A stretch of DNA of 64,000 nucleotides, taken from NCBI GenBank assembly GCA_021773815.1, contig JAJFJS010000067.1:1-64000 (forward strand), given 5' to 3'. Positions 53,907 through 62,395 of this stretch are shown piece after piece; positions within the stretch are counted from its first letter, which is position 1; each line of letters starts with the position of its first letter. The position numbers and the translations under genes were made by a program. A model generated the notes under the pieces. That model was not told where the DNA came from. It made no database searches and saw only the letters and a program-made list of their open reading frames with translations. The stretch comes from Gammaproteobacteria bacterium (GTDB lineage Bacteria > Pseudomonadota > Gammaproteobacteria > Steroidobacterales > GCA-2729495).

Positions 53907-55394
53907 TTGTCGCGTACGGCATTTCGAAACCCCACGATCATCACGATGCTGCTGGCGCTGCTGCTCCGGCCGGCGCTGGCGATCGATGACGACCTGCCGG
54001 ACATCGGCAGCCCGGCCGACACCGTCCTGTCCAAACAGCAGGAGCAGGTCATCGGGCGCTCTATCTATAAAAGCCTGCGCGACACGGGCCGAATGGTGAC
54101 GGACCCGGAAATCCAGGAATACATTCAGAATGTCGGGCAAAGCATTGCGGTCAATGCCCAGAACGGCGACTTCAGCTTCCGGTTTTTCGTCATCGATGAA
54201 CCCACGATCAACGCCTTCGCCCTGCCCGGCGGCTACATCGGTGTCCACCGGGGCCTGCTGCTGGCGACCCGTTCCGAGAGCGAGTTGGCGGGCGTTCTGG
54301 CGCACGAAATTTCGCATGTCACACAGCGGCATATCTCCCGTGCGATCTTCGCCAACCAGCGCGCCAGCATTCTGACGATGGCGGCCATGCTCGGCGCGAT
54401 TCTGCTCGGCGCCGCCACAGGTGACGGCGACGTACTCGCCGGCGGCGTGGCGGGCGCCCAGAACATGGCCATTCAGCAGCAGATCAACTTTACCCGCGAA
54501 AACGAGTATGAAGCGGACCGGGTCGGCATCGGGCTCCTCGCCGCCTCGGGATTTGATCCCTACGGCATGCCGAATTTTTTTGAGACGCTGGCCCGACAGA
54601 GCAACTCGCTCGGGTATGAAGCGCCCGAGTTCCTGCGCACGCACCCGGTGACCGTCAATCGAATCGCCGAGACGCGCGCCCGGGCCGCCGGCATCGTTGC
54701 GGACGAGACCCGTGATTCCATCGGTTATCAACTGACACGCGCCCGCATTCGTTTCCTCAGCAGTTCGACGCCGGAAAAGGCGCTGGCCTGGTTCGAGGCC
54801 AATCGCGGCGAACCCGACGACACTGGCCCGCTCGGTGCCGAATACGGCATTGCGCTGGCGTTGGCGGAACTCGGTCGCTATGACGAGGCGAAGGCTGCAT
54901 TCAAGTCACTGGTCGCCGAACACGAAGGCATCATTCATTTCCATTCCGGCTATGCCGCCGCGCAGACTGCAACAGGCGACATCGACGGTGCGCTCAAGAC
55001 TCTGCGCGAGGCCAACGAACTGTTTCCACGCAACGTACCGCTGACCATACGGTATGCCGAAACACTGATGCAGAATAAGGATTACAAGACCGCCCATCGG
55101 CTGCTGCTCGATCTGTATAACCAGGTGCCGCCGACCCCCGAGCAGGTCCGGCAGATCGCGCTGGCCGCCAGCGCGGCGGGCGATACGGCCGACGCACATT
55201 ACTATATGGCGGAATACCATTTGCTCAGCGGCGACCTGATGATGGCATCGGACCAACTCGTGCTCGCGCTGGGCATTCCGGGGCTGGACTCGGTACAGAA
55301 GGCGCGGTTTCGCGCTCGGCTGGAACAAATCCAGGAGTACATGCCGGATCGCCAGGAGAACGAGCGGAAGCGGCGTCGCGAAGGACCACCATGA
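53907..55394 (+). CDS. bepA: BepA-like M48 metalloprotease with TPR domain
   Basis: 495 aa from a TTG start three bases after bcp. Signal peptide, then an M48 protease domain with zinc site HEISH (133-137) and the third ligand in ENEYEADRVG, followed by TPR-type helical repeats (about 290-470). BepA (YfgC) assists and quality-controls outer-membrane protein assembly in the periplasm. It lies in the conserved gcvR-bcp-bepA order and overlaps mlaA by four bases. Confidence 0.95.
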   Translation: MSRTAFRNPTIITMLLALLLRPALAIDDDLPDIGSPADTVLSKQQEQVIGRSIYKSLRDTGRMVTDPEIQEYIQNVGQSIAVNAQNGDFSFRFFVIDEPTINAFALPGGYIGVHRGLLLATRSESELAGVLAHEISHVTQRHISRAIFANQRASILTMAAMLGAILLGAATGDGDVLAGGVAGAQNMAIQQQINFTRENEYEADRVGIGLLAASGFDPYGMPNFFETLARQSNSLGYEAPEFLRTHPVTVNRIAETRARAAGIVADETRDSIGYQLTRARIRFLSSSTPEKALAWFEANRGEPDDTGPLGAEYGIALALAELGRYDEAKAAFKSLVAEHEGIIHFHSGYAAAQTATGDIDGALKTLREANELFPRNVPLTIRYAETLMQNKDYKTAHRLLLDLYNQVPPTPEQVRQIALAASAAGDTADAHYYMAEYHLLSGDLMMASDQLVLALGIPGLDSVQKARFRARLEQIQEYMPDRQENERKRRREGPP

Positions 55395-56152
55395 TGACAC
55401 GACTGAATCTTGCGTATCTTGCCGGCGTCGTTATCGGCCTGACCCTGCTGTCGGGTTGTGCGTCGAACCAGACCCGCGAACAGGGTGAGGTACTCGACCC
55501 GTTCGAACCGGTCAACCGGACCGTCTATCGATTTAATGAGCTTGCCGACAAGTATGCCATTCGTCCGGTAGCCAAGGGTTACCAGACGATCACGCCGTCG
55601 GTCGTTCGTACCGGCATCACCAATTTCTTTGACAACATCTCCTACCCCGTCGATATCGTCAACGCCGTGCTGCAGGGCAAGTTCCGACAGGGTGGGCGCG
55701 ACACGGCGCGGCTCGTGGTTAATACAACGATCGGCATTCTCGGGTTCATGGACCCGGCCACGAAAATGGGGCTCGTCAAACACGACGAAGACTTCGGTCA
55801 GACGCTCGGCGTCTGGGGCGTGCCGCAAGGCCCGTATATCGTCATTCCGATTTTCGGACCGAGAACTTTTCGCTCCGGTGCCGGCACCCTCGCGGATGTC
55901 TACATCAATCCGCAGTTCCTGATATTCAACAGCAGCGTCCAGACAAAGCTTAATATCTTCTGGCTAATCCATGTGCGCTCGACGCTGATCGGGTTCGACG
56001 AAGAAATACAGCGCGCATTCGACCGCTATGCATTCGTGCGTGATTCATACCTGCAGCACCGCCAATACCTGCTCTATGACGGCGAGCCCCCCGAACAGGA
56101 ATTTGATATTTTCGACGAAGAATTTGACGATTTTGACGAGGAATTTGAATAG
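55391..56152 (+). CDS. mlaA: MlaA (VacJ) outer-membrane lipoprotein with an acidic C-terminal repeat
   Basis: 253 aa. Lipobox LTLLSGCAS, then the MlaA domain with DPFEPVNRTVYRFNELAD, TNFFDNISYPVDIVNAVLQGKF and GVWGVPQGPYIVIPIFGP. It forms a channel that removes misplaced phospholipids from the outer leaflet. The C-terminus carries a tandem acidic repeat (FDIFDEEF, DDFDEEFE) not found in typical MlaA that I recall. The other visible Mla gene, mlaC, lies 1.4 kb downstream on the other strand. Confidence 0.95.
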   Translation: MMTRLNLAYLAGVVIGLTLLSGCASNQTREQGEVLDPFEPVNRTVYRFNELADKYAIRPVAKGYQTITPSVVRTGITNFFDNISYPVDIVNAVLQGKFRQGGRDTARLVVNTTIGILGFMDPATKMGLVKHDEDFGQTLGVWGVPQGPYIVIPIFGPRTFRSGAGTLADVYINPQFLIFNSSVQTKLNIFWLIHVRSTLIGFDEEIQRAFDRYAFVRDSYLQHRQYLLYDGEPPEQEFDIFDEEFDDFDEEFE

Positions 56153-56193
56153 CACCGGATCGATGCCATGCGGACGGAATTCGTAAGTAGAGG

Positions 56194-56263
56194 CCGCTAA
56201 ATTCTAGCGGACGTTCGTCGATCTGCTGTCGTTATTCCGTAGCGGAATGCGGAAATTCCGGGT
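56194..56263. promoter_or_regulatory. Cluster of inverted repeats before the ExbB-TonB fusion gene
   Basis: The gap after mlaA holds CCGCTA-AATTC-TAGCGG (56194-56210), then ATTCCG-TAG-CGGAAT and an overlapping CGGAAT-GCGGAA-ATTCCG (about 56236-56263). They may form a terminator for mlaA or operators for the downstream gene; no T-run follows. Confidence 0.35.
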
Positions 56264-56344
56264 TACATCCGGCCGACAAGGAGGTACGGTCAACTAGTGA
56301 GCTAGATTGAGTAAGTCCGAAAGGTACACCGGGGAGGGGGGACC

Positions 56345-57502
56345 TTGTACGAGATTTACGAAACGATTCAGGATTTCCTCGATCGTGGCGGCGACGTCAT
56401 GGTGATTCTTGCGTGGGTCGTCTTCATCATGTGGACGCTCATCCTCGAACGCCTGATGTTCCTGATGACCGAGAATCGCATCGAACTGAAGGCCGTTCTG
56501 ACCGCTCGGGAGTCCCGCCATGACCGACACTCCTGGCATGCGCGGGCGATCTACGATGCGGCCGTATCGCGGCTGTCGCTCCGCTTCGATTCCGGCCTGG
56601 GAATGATCCGCACCCTCGCCCGCCTGTGTCCGTTGTTCGGACTCATGGGCACGGTAACCGGCATGATTGTCATATTCGAGGTCATGGCCGCGACCGGCAG
56701 CAGTTCACCGCGCGGCATGGCCGCCGGCGTCGCCAAGGCAACCCTGACAACGATGGCCGGCATGGTCGGCGCACTGAGCGGCATCTTTCCCGCGGCGATA
56801 CTCAGCCGGCTCGCCAACGAACAGCATCAGTCCCTGCAGATGCATCGTCTGACGTCGACACAGATTACGCTGTCGGCCTTTTCCCATCTGCCCAGGCTGC
56901 TGCGCACAATCGTGGCGCCCGTCGCGGCCTTCATGATCACGATGGGGCTGTTGTTCCTGATGCAGACGTTAATCGAGAAAGGCGAAGCCGTGATTCAGGA
57001 CACCATGGTGACGCCAAACATGGATTTTATCCGGGTCCGCCGCGACGAGAGAATCGAGACACGTGACCCCAAGCCGAAAAAAATCATGCCCGAGGACATG
57101 CCCGAGAAACTCGATATCAAATCCGCGGCCGAGCAGGAAGCGGGCGGGATTGTGATTCAATACGCGATGAGCGGGCCCACCGTCGGCAAGATGAATCTCG
57201 GCGGACTGGGTACCGATTTCGGCTCACCGGACGGCGAATTCATGGCGCTGGTGCGGGTCCTGCCGATGTATCCTCGCCGGGCTCAGGAACAGGGCCTCGA
57301 GGGCTGGGTTATTCTGCAGTTCACCATCACGGTCACCGGCACTGTCGAGGACATCGTGGTCCTCGAATCATCGCATTCGATATTTGAAAAAGCTGCGGTT
57401 CGCGCATTGGCAAAATTCAAGTACCGGGCGCGCATCGTCAATGGACAACCGGTCACGGTGACCGGCGTCAGGCACAAGCTGACGTTTGAAATCGAAGACT
57501 GA
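56345..57502 (+). CDS. ExbB-TonB fusion protein (proton-channel subunit joined to energy transducer)
   Basis: 385 aa from a TTG with GGAGGGGGG upstream. Residues 1-160 are an ExbB2-type MotA/TolQ/ExbB domain: helix 1 about 18-40, LCPLFGLMGTVTGMIVIFEVMA (94-115) and TTMAGMVGALSGIFPAAIL (135-153). A fourth helix at about 188-210 (IVAPVAAFMITMGLLFLMQ) with MDFIRVRRDE after it is the N-terminal anchor of a TonB2-type transducer. Residues 298-385 are a TonB C-terminal domain (YPRRAQEQGLEGWVILQFTI, ending TFEIED). The three-helix ExbB ends in the cytoplasm and the TonB helix leads outwards, so the fusion is topologically sensible. The exbD gene that normally separates these two in such operons is missing. 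It may energise the TonB-dependent receptor here or another envelope process. Confidence 0.9.
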   Translation: MYEIYETIQDFLDRGGDVMVILAWVVFIMWTLILERLMFLMTENRIELKAVLTARESRHDRHSWHARAIYDAAVSRLSLRFDSGLGMIRTLARLCPLFGLMGTVTGMIVIFEVMAATGSSSPRGMAAGVAKATLTTMAGMVGALSGIFPAAILSRLANEQHQSLQMHRLTSTQITLSAFSHLPRLLRTIVAPVAAFMITMGLLFLMQTLIEKGEAVIQDTMVTPNMDFIRVRRDERIETRDPKPKKIMPEDMPEKLDIKSAAEQEAGGIVIQYAMSGPTVGKMNLGGLGTDFGSPDGEFMALVRVLPMYPRRAQEQGLEGWVILQFTITVTGTVEDIVVLESSHSIFEKAAVRALAKFKYRARIVNGQPVTVTGVRHKLTFEIED

Positions 57503-57524
57503 AGTCGCGCCGACGGGCTGGCCG

Positions 57525-58163
57525 TCAACCGGAGACGTCCGTCGGCGCGGCGGCCTTTTTCGTTTCCGCCTGCAGGCGCTCGATGACGGCATCAATCCCC
57601 AGCGCGCCGATCTCGGCGTTGAACTGGTTACGATAATTCTGAATATATGACACGCCCTCGATCCTGACGTCATAGACCCGCCAGCCTTCCCTGGAGCGGC
57701 GCATGCTGTAATTCACGGGCACCTGCGATCCGTCGTCCATGCGCATCTGGGTCTTCACGACCGTGCGATTCTCATCCGCCACGGGCTCGCCCGGAAACAC
57801 CGTGATCGCATCTTCCTCAAACTTCAACACCCCGTTGGCGTAGCTCTGCAACAGGAACTCGTAAAACACATCGATAAACCGGTCGCGCTGCTCCCTGGTC
57901 GCGGTTTTCCAGTGCTTGCCGAGCGCCAGTCGGCCGGCATAGCGAATATCGAAATGCGGCACGAGAATGTCGTTGACCAGCGTGTACAGTTCATCCGGAT
58001 TCTCCCCCAGGTACTCCTTGCGGCCCCGAAGTTGCTCGGTCATTGAATTCGCCGCGGTCTGGATGATTTCGTGCGGCTGGCGTTGCCGCTCTGCCGCAAG
58101 CGGCCACGCCACGGCCAGGGCCAGCATCGGCGCCAGTACCATAAGAATCCGTTTCCAGTTCAT
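57525..58163 (-). CDS. mlaC: MlaC periplasmic phospholipid-binding protein
   Basis: 212 aa. Signal peptide ends near PLAA; the MlaC/Ttg2D domain shows YTLVNDILVPHFDIRYAGRLALGKHWKTAT and EGWRVYDVRIEGVSYIQNYRNQF. MlaC shuttles phospholipid between the MlaA complex and the inner-membrane MlaFEDB transporter, whose genes are not in the window. It converges on the ExbB-TonB gene with 22 bases between stops and diverges from the suf regulator. Confidence 0.95.
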   Translation of the reverse strand: MNWKRILMVLAPMLALAVAWPLAAERQRQPHEIIQTAANSMTEQLRGRKEYLGENPDELYTLVNDILVPHFDIRYAGRLALGKHWKTATREQRDRFIDVFYEFLLQSYANGVLKFEEDAITVFPGEPVADENRTVVKTQMRMDDGSQVPVNYSMRRSREGWRVYDVRIEGVSYIQNYRNQFNAEIGALGIDAVIERLQAETKKAAAPTDVSG

Positions 58164-58300
58164 ATTCAGGCTCCACTCGTCCTCGTATCGCAGGCATTGC
58201 CGGACCGCGGCACAGGCTGCACCGCATGGCTGACGCGGCGCTATACGGGTAATCCGAAACCGGTCCAGCCGAAAAAGATTGTATCAGAGCGCTGTGCCGG

Positions 58301-58334
58301 TTCACTCTCAGCCGATAGTGGACTAAAATAGTCC
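58301..58334 (+). promoter_or_regulatory. suf operon promoter with an operator palindrome
   Basis: TTCACT (58301-58306), 17 bases and TAAAAT (58324-58329) form a good sigma70 promoter. The palindrome GGACTA-AAA-TAGTCC (58320-58334) covers the -10 box, where the Rrf2-family regulator encoded just downstream would block transcription. The arrangement implies autoregulation. Confidence 0.65.
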
Positions 58335-58357
58335 TAATTCGTCCAACAGGCCTCCAC

Positions 58358-58822
58358 ATGTTCCGAATCAGCAGATTAACCGACTACGGCACCCTGATCC
58401 TCGTATTTCTCGCGGGCCAGCAGGGCCGGCTGTGTTCGGCATCCGAGGTAGCCGCCGGCACACACGTGGCGCCGCCGACCGCGCAGAAACTGCTCAAGGT
58501 CCTGGCCAAGACCGGTTTTGTCGATTCGGTCCGGGGCACGGACGGCGGCTACCGGTTGGCGCGCAGCCCGGGTTCGATCACGGCCGCCGAGATTCTGGAC
58601 GCACTCGAGGGACCCGTCGCGATTACCGAATGCAGTACCGACGACAGCGATTGCGTACTCGAGCACCTGTGCCAGGTCGGCGGCGCCTGGCAAAAGATCA
58701 ACGGCGCGCTGCGTGTCGCACTGTCGGACATCACGCTGGCCGATCTCGGGCGCCCGCAGGCGGAATTTGCGCCGCTGGCGCTAAAGCGCAATCTCGGCGA
58801 GATTCGCACTCGCACCAATTAA
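58358..58822 (+). CDS. Rrf2-family SUF regulator (Fe-S responsive)
   Basis: 154 aa. Rrf2 winged helix with LTDYGTLILVFLA, APPTAQKLLKVLAKTGFVDSVRGTDGGYRLAR, and three cysteines in ECSTDDSDCVLEHLC that could ligate a 2Fe-2S cluster, as in IscR and the SUF-linked regulator family. It is the first gene of the suf operon, 27 bases before sufB, and probably represses the operon when Fe-S clusters are sufficient. Confidence 0.92.
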   Translation: MFRISRLTDYGTLILVFLAGQQGRLCSASEVAAGTHVAPPTAQKLLKVLAKTGFVDSVRGTDGGYRLARSPGSITAAEILDALEGPVAITECSTDDSDCVLEHLCQVGGAWQKINGALRVALSDITLADLGRPQAEFAPLALKRNLGEIRTRTN

Positions 58823-58849
58823 GCGACAACCCGCACACGGAAAGAAACG

Positions 58850-60298
58850 ATGTCTGCAAAGAACAGCGACGTAGAAGACCTCATTGGCCGGAAATACCGC
58901 CATGGCTTCGTGACCGATATCGAGAGCGATACGGTGCCGCCCGGACTCGATGAAGACGTGATCCGTCTGATATCGAAAAAGAAAGGCGAACCGCAGTTCA
59001 TGCTGGACTGGCGGCTCCGATCCTATCGGCACTGGCTGACGATGCGCGAACCCGACTGGGCGAAAATCAACCTCGATCCCATCGACTACCAGGGCATCTC
59101 TTATTATTCTGCCCCGAAAAACAGCGATGACGGACCCAAGAGCCTGGCGGATGTCGACCCAAAACTGCTGGAAACCTACGACAAGCTCGGCATTCCGCTG
59201 CATGAACGGGCCGCACTGGCCGGCGTCGCCGTCGACGCCGTATTCGACAGCGTATCGGTCACGACGACTTTCCGGGAGAAACTGGCCGAAGCAGGCGTGA
59301 TCTTCTGCCCGTTTTCCGACGCCGTTCAGGACCATCCGGAGCTCATCGAGCAATACCTCGGCAGCGTCGTGCCGTACCGGGATAATTTCTTCGCCACGCT
59401 GAACTCGGCCGTATTCACTGACGGCTCATTCGTCTATATCCCGAAGGGCGTCCGCTGCCCGATGGAGCTGTCGACATATTTCCGGATCAACGAAGCCAAT
59501 ACCGGTCAGTTCGAACGCACACTGATCATCGCCGACGAAGGCAGCCATGTCAGCTATCTCGAGGGCTGCACGGCACCGATGCGTGACGAAAACCAGCTGC
59601 ACGCGGCAGTCGTCGAACTCGTCGCACTCGGCGATGCCCAAATCAAGTACTCGACGGTACAGAACTGGTATCCGGGTGATGAAGAAGGCCGTGGCGGCAT
59701 CTACAACTTCGTAACGAAGCGCGCCGATTGTCGCGGGGCAAATTCGAAGGTCTCATGGACCCAGGTCGAAGCGGGCTCGGCGATCACCTGGAAATACCCG
59801 AGTTGCGTGCTGCGCGGTGAAAACTCGGTCGGTGAGTTTTATTCTGTCGCCGTGACCAACAACATGCAGCAGGCCGATACCGGCACGAAGATGATCCATA
59901 TCGGCGCGAACTCGCGCAGCACGATCGTGTCCAAGGGCATCTCGGCCGGCCGCGCACAGCAGTCGTATCGCGGCCTCGTCAAGATCTTCCCGACCGCACG
60001 CAATGCGCGCAACCATACGCAGTGCGACTCGCTGCTGATCGGCAAACAGTCGGGCGCACACACTTTTCCGTATATGGAAATCAAAAACCCGTCAGCGGTC
60101 GTCGAGCACGAAGCGACAACATCGACCATTGCCGACGACCAGCTTTTCTATTGCCGGCAGCGCGGCCTCACCGAGGAAGACGCCGTCAATATGATCGTCA
60201 ATGGATTTTGCAAGGATGTTTTTCGAGAGTTGCCGATGGAGTTTGCGGTCGAAGCGCAAGCGCTGCTGAATGTCAGCCTCGAAGGCGCCGTAGGATAA
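58850..60298 (+). CDS. sufB: SufB, Fe-S scaffold subunit
   Basis: 482 aa, ATG preceded by GGAAAG. SufB hallmarks are [36 protein letters not shown] and [19 protein letters not shown]. It forms the SufBCD complex that assembles Fe-S clusters from SufS sulfur. It precedes sufC by seven bases. Confidence 0.98.
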   Translation: MSAKNSDVEDLIGRKYRHGFVTDIESDTVPPGLDEDVIRLISKKKGEPQFMLDWRLRSYRHWLTMREPDWAKINLDPIDYQGISYYSAPKNSDDGPKSLADVDPKLLETYDKLGIPLHERAALAGVAVDAVFDSVSVTTTFREKLAEAGVIFCPFSDAVQDHPELIEQYLGSVVPYRDNFFATLNSAVFTDGSFVYIPKGVRCPMELSTYFRINEANTGQFERTLIIADEGSHVSYLEGCTAPMRDENQLHAAVVELVALGDAQIKYSTVQNWYPGDEEGRGGIYNFVTKRADCRGANSKVSWTQVEAGSAITWKYPSCVLRGENSVGEFYSVAVTNNMQQADTGTKMIHIGANSRSTIVSKGISAGRAQQSYRGLVKIFPTARNARNHTQCDSLLIGKQSGAHTFPYMEIKNPSAVVEHEATTSTIADDQLFYCRQRGLTEEDAVNMIVNGFCKDVFRELPMEFAVEAQALLNVSLEGAVG

Positions 60299-60305
60299 AT
60301 TTGCT

Positions 60306-61061
60306 ATGTTGAAGATTGACAACCTGCACGCCAATGCGGGCGATACCGAGATTCTCAAGGGACTGAGCCTGGCCATCGATGCCGGCGAGGTTCACGCCAT
60401 CATGGGTCCGAACGGCTCGGGCAAGAGCACCCTCGCCCATGTACTGGCCGGACGCGACGGTTATGAGGTCACGAGCGGATCCGTGACCTACCAGGGGACC
60501 GACCTGCTGCCCCTGGCGCCGGAAGAGCGCGCCTGGCACGGCATCTTTCTCGGCTTCCAGTACCCCATCGAAATCCCGGGGGTCAACAACACCTACCTGC
60601 TCAAGGCCGCGCTGAACGCGCGGCGAAAGTTCCATGGCGAGCCCGAGATTGATGCGGCGCAATTCCTGCGCATCATCAAGGACAAGGCGCGGATGATGAA
60701 AATGGATCAGAGCTTCCTGAATCGTAGCGTCAACGAAGGGTTCTCGGGCGGCGAAAAGAAACGTAACGAGGTCTTCCAGATGGCCGTGCTCGAGCCGCAG
60801 CTGGCGATTCTCGACGAAACCGATTCCGGGCTGGACATCGATGCGCTCAAGGTGGTCGCCGCGGGCGTCAACGCGTTGCGCAGCAAAGACCGCGCTTTTC
60901 TGCTGGTGACCCATTATCAGCGCCTGCTCGACTACATCGAGCCGGACCATGTACATGTACTGGCCGGCGGCCGCATCATCAAGTCCGGCGACAAGACCCT
61001 GGCGCATGAACTCGAGGCGCAGGGCTACGACTGGGTACTGCGCGAGGCAGCGGGCGCCTGA
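60306..61061 (+). CDS. sufC: SufC, ATPase of the Fe-S scaffold complex
   Basis: 251 aa. ABC ATPase with Walker A MGPNGSGKSTLAHVL, signature FSGGEKKRNEV and Walker B LAILDETDSGLD. It drives conformational change of SufBD. It overlaps sufD by one base (TGATGG). Confidence 0.98.
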   Translation: MLKIDNLHANAGDTEILKGLSLAIDAGEVHAIMGPNGSGKSTLAHVLAGRDGYEVTSGSVTYQGTDLLPLAPEERAWHGIFLGFQYPIEIPGVNNTYLLKAALNARRKFHGEPEIDAAQFLRIIKDKARMMKMDQSFLNRSVNEGFSGGEKKRNEVFQMAVLEPQLAILDETDSGLDIDALKVVAAGVNALRSKDRAFLLVTHYQRLLDYIEPDHVHVLAGGRIIKSGDKTLAHELEAQGYDWVLREAAGA

Positions 61062-62395
61062 TGGCCACTGCTGCAAAAATCCGCGACACTCGCGTCACCG
61101 CGGCGCTGGCGACCGTGGCAGATGCATTCGGCGCAGGGTCGGACGCGGCCGCGCCGAACTGGCTGCAATCGTCGCGCGAAAAGGCCTTTGCCGCCTTTCT
61201 CACGACCGGTTTCCCGCTGGCGAGAAGCGAGGACTGGAAATACACCAGCCTTGCCGGATTCGCCGAGCGCAGCGCCGAATACCTGCATAATCGTCCGACC
61301 GGCGACGATGACACGACCGTCGCGGCATTACTCGACGCGCTTCCCCACAGCGAGGGCGGTATTCGCATCGTCTTCGTCAACGGTCGGTACCGGCCCGATC
61401 TTTCAACGGCGAGCGGCGCCGCGACGGGAGTGGTCCTGACGCCCTACTCTACCGCCGACGACGCCACCGGCAGACGCATCCTGGACCGGCAACCTGTTGA
61501 CGACAATGCCCTGATCGCGCTGAACACGGCCTTTCTCGTTGATGGCCTGGCCATTCGGGTTGCCGACGGCTGCCGGGTCGACGAACCGATTCATGTCGTA
61601 TTCGCGTCCGACGGGCAACCGGCTGCCGTACAGCCACGCCTGTCGATCGAGATCGGCCGCGAAGCCGACGCGTTTATCGTGCAGCATCACATCGGCACGG
61701 GTAAGGGCCTGACCAACGCGGTCACCGGCATCGATTGTGCCGAGCAGGCACATTTGTTTTTCGTGCGGCTGCAGGATGAGAGCACGCAGTCGATACACGT
61801 CGCCAACCAGATCGCACACATGGCGACGGGCAGCCGTCTCGACGGCATCAGCATTGATTTCGGCGCGCAACTGGCACGCAATGATCTGGAAGTGGATCTC
61901 AGCGGCGAGCGGGCACATGCAAATCTGTTCGGTCTGTTCATGGCAAGCGGCAACCGCCATGTCGACAATCACCTGCGCGTCGATCACCGCATGCCGAACA
62001 CGTCGAGCATGGAAAACTATCGCGGTATCGTCTCCGATGCGGCGCGCGGCGTATTCAACGGCAAAATCATCGTCCATCCGGGCGCGGACGGCACGGACGC
62101 GCAGATGAGCAATCGCAACCTGCTGCTGAGTGAGCGGGCCGAAATCGACACGAAGCCGGAACTTGAAATCTATACGGATGACGTCAAGTGCGCGCATGGC
62201 TCGACGACCGGGCGACTGGATGCCAATTCGATCTTCTACCTGCGCGCGCGCGGCATTCCCGAAGCCGACGCGCGAATGATGCTCGTGGCCGCCTTCGCCC
62301 AGGAAATCATCGACCATGTCCGGTCGCGGGCGCCGACGCTGGCCACCTACCTCAGTCATCGCATGAGCCAACAACTACCGGACGTCACCCAATGA
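61061..62395 (+). CDS. sufD: SufD, Fe-S scaffold subunit
   Basis: 444 aa. ARSEDWKYTSLAGFAER at the N-terminal domain and the C-terminal right-handed helix region with DNHLRVDHRMPNTSSMENYRGIVSDAARGVFNGKI are SufD patterns; the conserved His in SSTGRLDANSIFYLRARGI follows. It pairs with SufB in the SufBC2D complex. It overlaps sufS by four bases (ATGA). Confidence 0.97.
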   Translation: MATAAKIRDTRVTAALATVADAFGAGSDAAAPNWLQSSREKAFAAFLTTGFPLARSEDWKYTSLAGFAERSAEYLHNRPTGDDDTTVAALLDALPHSEGGIRIVFVNGRYRPDLSTASGAATGVVLTPYSTADDATGRRILDRQPVDDNALIALNTAFLVDGLAIRVADGCRVDEPIHVVFASDGQPAAVQPRLSIEIGREADAFIVQHHIGTGKGLTNAVTGIDCAEQAHLFFVRLQDESTQSIHVANQIAHMATGSRLDGISIDFGAQLARNDLEVDLSGERAHANLFGLFMASGNRHVDNHLRVDHRMPNTSSMENYRGIVSDAARGVFNGKIIVHPGADGTDAQMSNRNLLLSERAEIDTKPELEIYTDDVKCAHGSTTGRLDANSIFYLRARGIPEADARMMLVAAFAQEIIDHVRSRAPTLATYLSHRMSQQLPDVTQ

